This document shows positions 8,017-16,444 of a DNA stretch of 38,063 bases, in pieces. The notes under the pieces are model-generated. The model was not told the DNA's origin and made no database searches. It was given only the letters and a program-made list of their open reading frames with translations. The stretch is taken from positions 1 to 38,063 of the forward strand of contig JAFQVV010000036.1 in NCBI GenBank assembly GCA_017407835.1, given 5' to 3'. Both the position numbers and the translations under genes were made by a program. The stretch comes from Clostridia bacterium. Its GTDB lineage: Bacteria > Bacillota > Clostridia > Oscillospirales > CAG-272. Each line of letters opens with the position of its first letter. Position 1 is the first letter of the stretch.

Positions 8017-8903
8017 GCCGCTATAATCCCTTTTACTTCATTGGACAGGCGTTCAAGAGCCTGTGGCGCAACAGTGTGATGACGATTGCTTCAATTCTGA
8101 TTCTGGCATCCTGTCTGGTTGTGCTGGGCAGCTTTGCCTTGTTGGTGGCAGATCTGAATCTCAATCTGGGTGAGCTTGGGCTGATGAATGAAATTGCCAT
8201 TTATCTCGATCCTGAGCTGGATGATGCGCAGGTGGAGGAAATCGGCAAGACGCTGGAGTCGATGTCCAACGTGGATACCATCACCTTCATCTCCAAAGAG
8301 GAAGGATTGGAGGAGATGCGTCAGGATTACGCCGAGTACAGCGACCTTTTCGTGATCGCCGAGGGGGAGGCCAATCCGCTGCCCGATATGTTCTACATTA
8401 CCTATGCCGATGTTACGAAGGCGACAACGCTTGAATATCAGCTCAGTGAAATTGAGGGAATATCCAAGGTTATCCTTCGTCTTGACCTTGCCATGCAGAT
8501 TGAAAGCTTTAAATCGGGCATGACCTTGGTGTTCACTTGGTTTTTGGCTCTGTTGTTTGTTGTCAGCATTTTTGTCATCATCAATACCATCAAAATTGCT
8601 GTGCATTCGCGGCGCAATGAAATCAACGTGATGCGGTATATCGGTGCCACACGAACCTTTATTGTCACACCGTTCATTCTGGAAGGTGCGTTGATTGGGT
8701 TGTTCTCGGGGACGATTGCGTATTTGGTCGAATGGTATCTGTATACATATATCGAACAGATCGTTGTTTCCGAGATCCGCATGATAGAGGTTTACCTCTT
8801 CTCCGAAGTCTGGCAGTATGTGCTGGCAGGCTTCCTGCTGATCGGTACGCTTACCGGAGCGATCGGCTCTTCCATCTCTCTGCGGCGCAATCTCAATGCG
8901 TGA
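8013..8903 (+). CDS. ftsX: Cell division permease-like protein FtsX
   Basis: A 296-residue integral membrane partner of FtsE. The N-terminus (YNPFYFIGQAFKSLWRNSVM) and first membrane segment (about 22-45) are typical. An extracytoplasmic loop (about 46-170) is the region that binds peptidoglycan hydrolases or their activators in known systems. Three further membrane segments follow, with the family motif RRNEINVMRYIGATRTFI between the second and third. AGGAGGG (7998-8004) lies 8 bases upstream of the ATG, inside ftsE. FtsX does not transport; it transmits ATP-driven movement to a murein hydrolase, here presumably the M23 protein encoded next. Confidence 0.96.
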   Translation: MSRYNPFYFIGQAFKSLWRNSVMTIASILILASCLVVLGSFALLVADLNLNLGELGLMNEIAIYLDPELDDAQVEEIGKTLESMSNVDTITFISKEEGLEEMRQDYAEYSDLFVIAEGEANPLPDMFYITYADVTKATTLEYQLSEIEGISKVILRLDLAMQIESFKSGMTLVFTWFLALLFVVSIFVIINTIKIAVHSRRNEINVMRYIGATRTFIVTPFILEGALIGLFSGTIAYLVEWYLYTYIEQIVVSEIRMIEVYLFSEVWQYVLAGFLLIGTLTGAIGSSISLRRNLNA

Positions 8904-8952
8904 TTACCGCCCGGTGCTTCGCATAATTTGCGAGAAAGGAGTCAAAACTCAA

Positions 8953-10158
8953 ATGAAACAAAACGCACATTTCCGCCCCGCACATTGGATCATTCTTGCC
9001 GTTTCTGCGTTGATTTTTACTTCTTTGCTGCTGATCCCCATGGCAATTCGTCCCGCTGAGGCGGCTACACAGTTAACCGATGCGACAATTCAGGCTTATG
9101 AGGCTGAGCTGAAACGGCTCCAACAGGAGCGCAGTGAGCTTTATGCCAATATCGTTTCAGCAAAGAGTGAGCAGACCGATGCACTGGAGCTTAAGGGTTT
9201 CCTTGACCGTCAGCTGAGCCTTACTCTGGAGGAGATCGACACGTTGGAAGCTCTGATCGAGGAGACTGATGTGAAGATAGGCACCAAGCAGCTGGAAATT
9301 ATCGATAAAAAAGCTGATGTTGCCGAACAAAGACAGAATTTTCTTGATCGATTGCGCATAACCTATGAAGAGGGAGATGTGGGCTATCTGGAACTGTTGC
9401 TTGGCGCAGAGAGTCTTTATGATTTTTTGACGCGGGTTGAACGGATCGGGTGTATGATGGAATATAACATTCGCATCATGGAGCAATACCAAAATGATAC
9501 GGTTGAATTAGAGGCGGCGGAGGACGAGCTGGAGGCACTTCAGCTGCTCAATGAGGACAAGAAGGTTGAACTGGAAGCAAAACAGGAAGATCTCGAAAAT
9601 CAGCAAGATCAGAACAATGCCGATCTTGCAGCATTGCAGCAGAGCATTTCCGCAAGCCAGTCCTCGTATGCGGCAATTTCCGCCAAGGAAGCTGAAGTCG
9701 ATAAAGAAATGCAGGCATACATCAAGGAGCTGCAGGCCAAAGCCAACGCAGCTTATGTCGGTGGCGAATTTATCTGGCCGGTGGATATCAGTTGGAAGCG
9801 CATTTCCTCCAATTACGGATACCGTACGCTCAACGGTGTGCGCGAATTTCACCGAGGAATTGATATTCCTGCCAACGCATGGTCGAACATATATGCTTCC
9901 AACAGTGGAACTGTGATTACCGCTGCTTATCATTGGAGTTACGGCAACTATGTAATTATCGACCACGGCGGCGGCAAGTCCACGCTGTATGCCCATGCAA
10001 ATCAGCTTAATGTGAAGGTGGGCGATAAGGTCAAGCAGGGACAGGTGATCGCCAAAGTGGGCACCACGGGACATTCCTACGGCAACCATGTTCACTTTGA
10101 GGTTCGTCTTGATGGTGTTTGCCAGAATCCCATCGAATATGTCACTCAGCCCCAATAA
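8953..10158 (+). CDS. Coiled-coil M23 peptidase, probable FtsEX-controlled murein hydrolase
   Basis: A 401-residue exported protein with an EnvC-like layout. Residues about 11-38 are a signal peptide or membrane anchor (possible cleavage near AEA-AT). Residues 45-265 are a long heptad-rich coiled coil. The C-terminal LytM/M23 domain (about 273-401) has the zinc ligands HRGID (His300, Asp304) and HVH (His381), plus YAHAN (His348); the complete set implies an active endopeptidase rather than a degenerate activator. AAAGGAG (8935-8941) precedes ATG 8953; the in-frame ATG at 8896 overlaps ftsX, lacks a site and would spoil the signal peptide. Directly behind ftsEX, it is the natural effector. Target bond is inferred from the family. 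Confidence 0.93.
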   Translation: MKQNAHFRPAHWIILAVSALIFTSLLLIPMAIRPAEAATQLTDATIQAYEAELKRLQQERSELYANIVSAKSEQTDALELKGFLDRQLSLTLEEIDTLEALIEETDVKIGTKQLEIIDKKADVAEQRQNFLDRLRITYEEGDVGYLELLLGAESLYDFLTRVERIGCMMEYNIRIMEQYQNDTVELEAAEDELEALQLLNEDKKVELEAKQEDLENQQDQNNADLAALQQSISASQSSYAAISAKEAEVDKEMQAYIKELQAKANAAYVGGEFIWPVDISWKRISSNYGYRTLNGVREFHRGIDIPANAWSNIYASNSGTVITAAYHWSYGNYVIIDHGGGKSTLYAHANQLNVKVGDKVKQGQVIAKVGTTGHSYGNHVHFEVRLDGVCQNPIEYVTQPQ

Positions 10159-10190
10159 TTTTTACGATTTCCCGGAAAGGAAATGAAACT

Positions 10191-11462
10191 TTGAAACAAA
10201 CCAAACGTATTTCAATTTCGCTGTTTATCATTTGCTTGCTTCTTGCCGTACTGGTGACCTTTATGACCACCTATACACTGCTGCGTGAGCAAGCCGCCGC
10301 AGAGCTGCGTCAGGGGTACTTGGACAGTGCCGCGCTGACCGAGCAAAAGGAGCAAAGCGCACAGAATTCCCCCTTCACCGATGAAAAACTTTCCACAATT
10401 GATTCAGTTTACCGGTATTATTACTATAACGACATCGACGAAGACGTGCTCAATGAGTATATCATCCGCGGCTATGTCGCAGGGACGGGCGATGTTTACG
10501 GTGATTATTTCACCGAAGAGGAGTATGAACTGCTGACCGCCGATACCAATGCCGAGATGCAGGGGATCGGTGTGAGTGTTATTTTTAATACCGATTACGG
10601 TTTGATTGAGGTCCTCAACGTAATGCCCGATTCGCCTGCCCTCGAAGCCGGTGTTGAGCCGGGAGATCTGATTGTTTATGTCGGCGAAGAAAAGGAAAGT
10701 GTTGCCGAGCTGGGGTACACCATGGCGGTTTCCAAAATGCAGGGCAAAGCGGGAACGACAGCCGTCTTTACCGTTCTGCGTGGGGAGAATTACAGCGAAA
10801 CGGTGGAATTCTCCATTGTCCGCGGCTATGTCACCGAGATCACGGTTCTGCATCATCTCTGTGAGACTGATTCGACGGTTGGCATCATCAAAATTACAGG
10901 CTTTGATCTCGGAACACCGCAGCAGTTCAAAGATGCTGTTGCTGAGCTGATTGATTCCGGTGCAACCCGTCTTGTTTTTGATGTTCGGTATAATCCCGGC
11001 GGAGACCTGACCTCCATTACGACCATTCTCGACTATCTCTTGCCCGAAGGTCCCATTATCCGTATGGTTGACAAAGCAGGAAATGAAGAGTCGATTTCCT
11101 CAGATGCCAATGAACTGGATATCCCCATGGCAGTTTTGGCAAACGGAAGCACCGCATCGGCGGCTGAGCTGTTCACCTCTGCACTCAAGGATTACAAGAA
11201 AGCTGTTTTCGTGGGAGAGACAACTTACGGAAAGGGCAGTATGCAGTCGATTCTCCAGCTGGGAGACGGTTCTGCTATTAAGCTGACCACGAAAATGTAC
11301 TTCCCGCCTTTCTCGGACAGCTATGAGGGGATCGGAATTGTTCCCGATCTTGAGGTGGCGATGGATGAGTCGCTTGCCAATAAGAATATTTACAAAATTA
11401 CCGATGAAGAGGACACCCAGCTTCAAGCCGCAATCGCGTGGCTCAATGAACATGCCGAATAA
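10191..11462 (+). CDS. C-terminal processing protease, S41 family (CtpA-like)
   Basis: A 423-residue serine protease anchored by an N-terminal membrane segment (about 8-30), acting outside the cytoplasmic membrane. A PDZ domain spans about 130-220 (IGVSVIFNTDYGLIEV to GVEPGDLIVYVG). The S41 core has FDVRYNPGGDL (273-282), the nucleophile in GSTASAAELF (Ser333) and the general base in TTYGKGSMQ (Lys358), spaced 25 residues as in known CtpA/Prc enzymes. The start is TTG 10191 with AAAGGA (10176-10181) 9 bases upstream; the nearby ATG at 10183 is out of frame and stops at once. It follows the M23 gene by 32 bases and may process that protein or other cell-wall enzymes (inference). Confidence 0.93.
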   Translation: MKQTKRISISLFIICLLLAVLVTFMTTYTLLREQAAAELRQGYLDSAALTEQKEQSAQNSPFTDEKLSTIDSVYRYYYYNDIDEDVLNEYIIRGYVAGTGDVYGDYFTEEEYELLTADTNAEMQGIGVSVIFNTDYGLIEVLNVMPDSPALEAGVEPGDLIVYVGEEKESVAELGYTMAVSKMQGKAGTTAVFTVLRGENYSETVEFSIVRGYVTEITVLHHLCETDSTVGIIKITGFDLGTPQQFKDAVAELIDSGATRLVFDVRYNPGGDLTSITTILDYLLPEGPIIRMVDKAGNEESISSDANELDIPMAVLANGSTASAAELFTSALKDYKKAVFVGETTYGKGSMQSILQLGDGSAIKLTTKMYFPPFSDSYEGIGIVPDLEVAMDESLANKNIYKITDEEDTQLQAAIAWLNEHAE

Positions 11463-11508
11463 TTTGACAAATATATATTACTATCTCAAGAATTAAGGAG
11501 TTACAATC

Positions 11509-12000
11509 ATGGCAATCAAGGCAAAGCAGCTTTATACCGAAACGGGCTACCGCAAGCTGACCGAGGAGCTCGACTATCTGAAGAATACCCGCCGTGCGGA
11601 GGTCAAGGAAGCAATCGCAGTCGCACGTTCGTTCGGTGACCTCTCCGAGAACGCCGAGTACGATGCCGCGCGTAATGAACAGGCGCAGGTGGAAGCGCGT
11701 ATTCTTGAGCTCGAAGAGTTGATCTCCAATGCAACTGTGGTGGATGAGTCTGCGATCAAGCATGATACCGTTAATGTCGGCTCGCAGGTGAAAGTTCTCG
11801 ATATCGATTTTGATGAGGAAATTGAGTATTCGCTCGTGGGCTCCAATGAGGCTAATCCTCTGCTGGGCAAGATATCCGATCAGTCCCCTGTTGGCAGTGC
11901 GCTGATTGGCAAAAAGGTCGGCGATGAAATGACCGTCGATGTACCCAGCGGACAGCTTCATCTGCGTGTCCTCGAGGTTTCGCGCGCAAAAGCAAACTGA
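11509..12000 (+). CDS. greA: Transcription elongation factor GreA
   Basis: A 163-residue factor that enters the RNA polymerase secondary channel and stimulates cleavage of the backtracked transcript. N-terminal coiled coil (residues 1-80) with the tip motif GDLSENAEYDAAR (Asp44, Glu47 at the catalytic acidic pair position), and the C-terminal FKBP-like domain (EYSLVGSNEANPLLGKISDQSPVGSALIGK). Length is normal for the family. AAGGAG (11495-11500) is 8 bases before the ATG. A terminator follows 8 bases after the stop. Confidence 0.96.
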   Translation: MAIKAKQLYTETGYRKLTEELDYLKNTRRAEVKEAIAVARSFGDLSENAEYDAARNEQAQVEARILELEELISNATVVDESAIKHDTVNVGSQVKVLDIDFDEEIEYSLVGSNEANPLLGKISDQSPVGSALIGKKVGDEMTVDVPSGQLHLRVLEVSRAKAN

Positions 12001-12007
12001 TTCTTTC

Positions 12008-12039
12008 GGGAGCACGCTTGACGGCGGGCTCCCTTTTTT
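12008..12039 (+). terminator. Terminator or attenuator after greA
   Basis: GGGAGC (12008-12013) pairs with GCTCCC (12028-12033) and is followed at once by six Ts (12034-12039). The GGAGG ribosome binding site of the next gene starts on the next base (12040), so the hairpin may control read-through into it. Confidence 0.75.
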
Positions 12040-12050
12040 GGAGGCTACCC

Positions 12051-12782
12051 ATGAATGAAAAAAAACAGGGCGGCGAGATCCGTGTCGATACCCGACTGAG
12101 CCGCTGGTTGGATAATTATTGGTATCACTACAAATGGCATACCATTATTCTTGCCTTTGCGCTGATTGTGGTGCTGATCTGCACCCTGCAGATGTGCGCA
12201 AAGGAGGATGCGGATGTCAATATCCTCTATGCGGGTTCCCATTCTTTTGTGGAATCGGGTCGGGGGGAACTGTCTTCTGCTGTGGGGGCGGTTATGCCCC
12301 GGGATTACAACGGAGATGGGCGCAAGCAAGCGGGACTCTCCACACTGTACATTTTATCCGAAGAGCAGATCAAGGCTCTTCGTCATGAACTGATTGAGTC
12401 GGGGGAAGAGAATCCTCTGATCAATGCGGGATACTATGTGCAAGAGCTGAATAAATTTTATCAGCTTTTGCAAACAGGGGAGTACAGCATCTGCCTGATG
12501 GAGTCCTGGATCTACGAAAAAGTACGGGAGAACGGCGTTTTCCTTCCCCTGTCCGAGGCACTTGGCAGTAAACCGGACTTGGCCTATGATGACTATACGA
12601 TTCGGTTGTCGGATACAGCTTTCGGATGCTATTTTACCGCTGCAGCCCAGCTGCCCGAGGATACCCTCATTGCATTCCGTCGTCAGGGCTCGCTTACCTC
12701 GCTGATGAACCGAGATCGGGCGGAAAAGACCTATGCACAGGCGTTGGAAACCTTCCGCGCGATGATGAATTTTGAGGAATAA
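12051..12782 (+). CDS. Single-span membrane protein of unknown function
   Basis: I do not recognise the family. It has 243 residues: a cytoplasmic N-terminus (about 1-30, with WLDNYWYHYKWH), one membrane segment (about 31-50, IILAFALIVVLICTLQM), and an extracytoplasmic domain of about 190 residues. That domain contains an acidic loop, DYNGDGRKQ, resembling a calcium-binding EF-hand or dockerin loop, and a region (YSICLMESWIYEKVRENG) somewhat like solute-binding proteins. GGAGG at 12040-12044 supports ATG 12051; a weaker in-frame start at 12018 lies inside the terminator. It sits between greA and a sugar-nucleotide transferase gene and is probably read partly through the greA terminator. Confidence 0.75.
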   Translation: MNEKKQGGEIRVDTRLSRWLDNYWYHYKWHTIILAFALIVVLICTLQMCAKEDADVNILYAGSHSFVESGRGELSSAVGAVMPRDYNGDGRKQAGLSTLYILSEEQIKALRHELIESGEENPLINAGYYVQELNKFYQLLQTGEYSICLMESWIYEKVRENGVFLPLSEALGSKPDLAYDDYTIRLSDTAFGCYFTAAAQLPEDTLIAFRRQGSLTSLMNRDRAEKTYAQALETFRAMMNFEE

Positions 12783-12824
12783 CACAATTTTGATTTGACT
12801 TTGCGAAAAGGAGATCGGTGTAAA

Positions 12825-13733
12825 ATGACTTTGGTAATTATGGCTGCAGGGATGGGATCCCGCTATGGCGGCTTGAAGCAGATTGATCCCATCACCGATG
12901 GAGGGGCATTTATTCTGGATTTTTCGGTCTATGATGCCATCGTAGCCGGCTTTGACCGTGTAGTGTTCGTGATCAAAGAGGAAAATTATGCACTCTTTAA
13001 GGAGACGGTTGGAGCGCGGATTGAAGATAAAATTGAATGTGTCTATGCATTTCAGCGTCTCGATGATATTCCGACGTCCTACACTGTTCCTCAGGGGCGT
13101 GTTCGCCCATGGGGAACGGGCCACGCTGTCCTCAGCGCACGCGAGGCGGTGGGTGAGGATAACTTTGCCGTCATCAATGCTGACGATTTTTACGGGCGAG
13201 ATGCTTTTCTTCGCCTCGGTGACTTTTTGCGTACTGCCAAGCCGAGTGCCGATGGTGTTGAGCCCTTCTGCATGATCGGCTATGCCCTGGAGAACACCCT
13301 GACCGATCATGGCACCGTTTCGCGCGGCGTTTGTTCAACCGATGCGGACGGATATTTGACAGGGATTACCGAGCGCACCAAGATTATGCGCACAGAAACG
13401 GGAGCGGCATATCTGGAGGGCGACAATTGCTTTGCTCTGCCTGCTGACACAACGGTATCGATGAATTGCTGGGGCTTTACTCCCGCCGCGATGCGCGGTA
13501 TGGAGCAGGGGTTTGCGGCTTTCTTAGCAGCGGAAGAGGGAGATCCGCTCAAGCGCGAATTTTATCTGCCCAGTGCTGTTGAGCAAATGATGGGGGCGGG
13601 CGTCTGCCGTGTACAGGTGCTCAATACCGATGCGATCTGGCAGGGTGTGACCTATCCCGAGGATAAGCCCACGGTGGTGGAAGGAATCCGACGTTTGATT
13701 CAATCGGGCGTTTATCCCCCGAAGCTTTGGTAG
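12825..13733 (+). CDS. Sugar-phosphate nucleotidyltransferase
   Basis: A 302-residue NTP-transferase-fold enzyme expected to join a nucleotide to a sugar 1-phosphate in the cytoplasm. The N-terminal nucleotide-binding loop MAAGMGSRYGGLKQ (6-19) carries the GxGxR...K pattern, GTGHAVLSA matches the substrate/base-binding region, and VINADDFYGRDAF holds the metal-binding aspartate. The C-terminus (WQGVTYPEDKP to SGVYPPKLW) looks complete. ATG 12825 has AAAAGGAG (12806-12813) 11 bases upstream. Homologues commonly sit beside a NahK-type kinase, and here a remnant of such a kinase follows directly after the TAG stop in the same frame. Exact sugar and nucleotide are not known. Confidence 0.88.
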   Translation: MTLVIMAAGMGSRYGGLKQIDPITDGGAFILDFSVYDAIVAGFDRVVFVIKEENYALFKETVGARIEDKIECVYAFQRLDDIPTSYTVPQGRVRPWGTGHAVLSAREAVGEDNFAVINADDFYGRDAFLRLGDFLRTAKPSADGVEPFCMIGYALENTLTDHGTVSRGVCSTDADGYLTGITERTKIMRTETGAAYLEGDNCFALPADTTVSMNCWGFTPAAMRGMEQGFAAFLAAEEGDPLKREFYLPSAVEQMMGAGVCRVQVLNTDAIWQGVTYPEDKPTVVEGIRRLIQSGVYPPKLW

Positions 13734-14318
13734 TGCTCCGCGGATAGTGCCGGACGAGCTGCATCAGGGCGAGCGGAGATTGCTTTTGCGCCGGCGAGGG
13801 AAGAGAAGTGTGATTTTATCGTGAAAGGCATTGCCGACGGAATTTTTCCTCTGCGCGTGACGCATAATGATACCAAGCTCAGTAATATTATGCTGGATGA
13901 TATCATAGGCGAAGGTGTCTGCGTGATTGATTTGGATACAGTAATGCCCGGATCGGCGCTCGGAAATTTCGGGGATGCAATTCGTTTCGGCACGTCGAGC
14001 GCTGCGGAGGATGAAATGGATGTGGATAAGGTTTATCTCCGTCTCGATTCTTTTGATGCTTTCACCGATGGATTTATCGTCGGGCTTGGCGGTGCACTGA
14101 CCGAACATGAGCTGCGCTCACTGCCCATGGGCGTATGGATGCTGACCTTTGAGACGGGTATCCGCTTCCTCGGTGACTACCTCAATGAAGATACCTGTTT
14201 CCGCACGCACTATCCCACGCGTAATCTCGACCGTGCGCGTAATCAGTTTAAGCCGGCAGCCGATATCCAGCAGAAAATGTCCGAGCTTGAGAAAATTATG
14301 GAAAAATACATCCGCTGA
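13734..14318 (+). pseudogene. 5'-truncated N-acetylhexosamine 1-kinase-like gene (NahK/APH fold)
   Basis: Only the C-terminal half of a phosphotransferase of the NahK (aminoglycoside-phosphotransferase-like) type remains. Homology begins soon after 13734 (DSAGRAASGRAEIAFA), passes the catalytic loop VTHNDTKLSNIMLDD, the metal-binding motif CVIDLDTVMPGS and the FGDAIRFG stretch, and ends normally (FETGIRFLGDYL to MEKYIR). The N-terminal ATP-binding lobe, roughly 170 residues in a family length near 360, is absent. No good start exists; GTG 13821 lacks a clear ribosome binding site. The reading frame is the same as that of the upstream nucleotidyltransferase, broken only by its TAG stop. I read it as an internal deletion that left an inactive kinase remnant; a split or fusion protein is less likely. 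Confidence 0.78.
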
Positions 14319-14354
14319 GCTGCAGCGAATGATGCAAAAGGAAGGTGGAACAAG

Positions 14355-15383
14355 ATGGCTATTCTCATTACAGGCGGAACCGGTTTTATTGGTTCGCATA
14401 CCGTCGTCGAACTGCTTGAAGCGGGGCGCGATGTGATCATTGTGGATAACTTCAGCAACAGCAAGCCCGTTGTTTTGGATCGTATTGCGGAGATTACGGG
14501 GATTCGTCCGAAATTTTATCACGTGGATCTGCTCGACAAAAGTGCACTTCGTGCCGTCTTCTCGGGCAATTCCATCGACAGTGTGATTCATTTTGCCGGA
14601 CTCAAAGCGGTGGGCGAGTCCTGTGCACAGCCTCTGCGTTACTATCATAATAACATCACAGGTACACTCAATCTCTGCGATGTGATGGCCGAGTTTGGCA
14701 CAAAGCGTATCGTGTTCAGCTCGTCTGCCACCGTTTACGGCAATCCCGCCACGGTGCCGATCAGAGAAGATTTCCCCCTCTCCACCACCAATCCCTATGG
14801 GCAGACCAAGCTGGTGATCGAGCGTATTCTCGCCGATCTCGCGGCGGCCGATCCTGCATGGAGTATTTCGATTCTGCGTTACTTCAACCCGATCGGCGCA
14901 CATCCCAGCGGTCTGATCGGCGAGGATCCGCGCGGTATTCCCAACAATTTGCTCCCCTATATTGTCAAGGTTTCGGCGGGCAAGCTGGAGATGCTAAATG
15001 TGTTCGGCAATGATTACAACACCCATGACGGTACGGGGGTGCGTGATTATATTCATGTGGTCGACCTTTCCCGTGCGCATCTGAAGGCACTTGCGCTGGC
15101 AGAGACAAAATGCGGAGTCGATTATTTCAACGTGGGCACGGGAGTCGGTTATTCGGTACTGGATATTGTCCGCGCCTATGAGGCGGCAACAGGACGACCT
15201 GTTCCGTATCGCATCGTGGGGCGTCGTCCGGGTGACATCGATGTTTGCTTCGCCGATCCGTCAAAGGCGGCGGCAGAGCTGGGATGGCGGGCAGAGTATG
15301 GTATTGATGTGATGTGCCGTGATTCCGCCAACTGGCAGGCGAAAAATCCCGATGGATATCCCGATAAGGAATACAAGGGGTAA
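14355..15383 (+). CDS. galE: UDP-glucose 4-epimerase GalE
   Basis: A 342-residue short-chain dehydrogenase-type epimerase that interconverts UDP-galactose and UDP-glucose (possibly also the N-acetyl forms). NAD-binding GGTGFIGSH (7-15), the catalytic Ser124 in FSSSATVYG, and YGQTK with Tyr148 and Lys152 are present; RYFNPIGAHPSG and GTGVRDYIHVVDL are typical GalE segments. AAGGTGG at 14342-14348 supports the ATG. It lies 36 bases after the kinase remnant and 5 bases before galM, making a galactose/hexosamine operon. Confidence 0.96.
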   Translation: MAILITGGTGFIGSHTVVELLEAGRDVIIVDNFSNSKPVVLDRIAEITGIRPKFYHVDLLDKSALRAVFSGNSIDSVIHFAGLKAVGESCAQPLRYYHNNITGTLNLCDVMAEFGTKRIVFSSSATVYGNPATVPIREDFPLSTTNPYGQTKLVIERILADLAAADPAWSISILRYFNPIGAHPSGLIGEDPRGIPNNLLPYIVKVSAGKLEMLNVFGNDYNTHDGTGVRDYIHVVDLSRAHLKALALAETKCGVDYFNVGTGVGYSVLDIVRAYEAATGRPVPYRIVGRRPGDIDVCFADPSKAAAELGWRAEYGIDVMCRDSANWQAKNPDGYPDKEYKG

Positions 15384-15388
15384 GCTGA

Positions 15389-16444
15389 ATGGGCGGCGTA
15401 TATGAAGAGTTTTTCGGCTGTATGCCAGATGGGCGCGAGGTGGGGGCATATACACTCTGCAACCAAAAAGGAATGCGGGTGAAGATTACCGCTTACGGCG
15501 GCGCGCTGATGCAAATATTCGCACCTGACCGCGAGGGAAGATTTCGCGATATTCTCTGCGGCTACGATAGTTTGGACGATTATCGGCAGGCCGGCGGGTA
15601 TCAGGGCGCATTGATTGGACGCTGGGGAAACCGTATCGGTGGGGCGAGGTTTACCCTCGACGGTGTGGAATATGTCCTCGGCGCAAACGAGGACGGCCGC
15701 AATCTCCTGCACGGCGGGCATCATGGCTTCAACGAAAAGCTGTGGACAGCGGAAATGAGAGAAAACTCACTTGTTCTCTCGACGCTTTCTCCCCATGGGG
15801 AAGAGGGTTTTCCGGGAGAGCTGCGCGTCAGTGTCACCTACACGCTGACCGAGGACAATCAACTGATTTTGGATTATGATGCGGTGACCGATCAAAAAAC
15901 AGTTATCAATCTAACCAATCACGCCTATTTCAACCTCGGCGGATATGCATCGGGAACGGTATTTGACCATGAGCTTTGGCTTGACGCCGACAGCTATCTG
16001 GAAACCGATGAGATGCTCATTCCTACGGGGCGAATGATTCCCGTTGAGGGAACACCCTTTGACTTCCGCACCGCCAAACCGATCGGGCGGGATATCGCCG
16101 TCGATCATCGAGATCTGCACATCGGAGGCGGATATGACCACTGCTTTAATCTGGTGGGCGGCAAGCAGACGAAGCCTGTTCTGCGTGGGGAGCTTTACCA
16201 TCCCGCAAGCGGACGACTGATGCAGATTTTAACCGATCAGCCCTGTATTCAGCTTTATACCGGCAATGTCATGACAGAGCCTGTTCCGTTTAAGGGGGGC
16301 TATCCCCAGCAGAAGCATCATGCGCTGTGTCTGGAGACGCAGACCATGCCCGACAGTATGCATCATGCAAATTTCACCGATGCAACGCTTTCCCCGGGGC
16401 AGCGCTATGGTACCCGCACAATCTACGCTTTCTCTTGCCGATGA
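15389..16444 (+). CDS. galM: Aldose 1-epimerase (mutarotase) GalM
   Basis: A 351-residue galactose mutarotase-like enzyme that interconverts the alpha and beta anomers of hexoses. Visible family segments: GRWGNRIGGARF (78-89), NLLHGGHHGFNEKLW with a substrate-binding His (108), NLTNHAYFNLGG with the catalytic acid His178, EGTPFDFR, and the catalytic base Glu316 in ALCLETQTMPDS. AAGGGG (15375-15380) is 8 bases before the ATG. The TGA stop overlaps the next ATG by 4 bases. The N-terminus is somewhat longer than in minimal GalM enzymes. Confidence 0.95.
   Translation: MGGVYEEFFGCMPDGREVGAYTLCNQKGMRVKITAYGGALMQIFAPDREGRFRDILCGYDSLDDYRQAGGYQGALIGRWGNRIGGARFTLDGVEYVLGANEDGRNLLHGGHHGFNEKLWTAEMRENSLVLSTLSPHGEEGFPGELRVSVTYTLTEDNQLILDYDAVTDQKTVINLTNHAYFNLGGYASGTVFDHELWLDADSYLETDEMLIPTGRMIPVEGTPFDFRTAKPIGRDIAVDHRDLHIGGGYDHCFNLVGGKQTKPVLRGELYHPASGRLMQILTDQPCIQLYTGNVMTEPVPFKGGYPQQKHHALCLETQTMPDSMHHANFTDATLSPGQRYGTRTIYAFSCR

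Noticed and set aside
11464..11469. TTGACA just after the S41 protease gene as a greA promoter
   Set aside because: No acceptable -10 box lies 16-18 bases downstream.
13821..14318. The kinase remnant as a complete small protein from GTG 13821
   Set aside because: Homology extends upstream of the GTG to near 13740, no clear ribosome binding site is present, and the ATP-binding lobe is missing.
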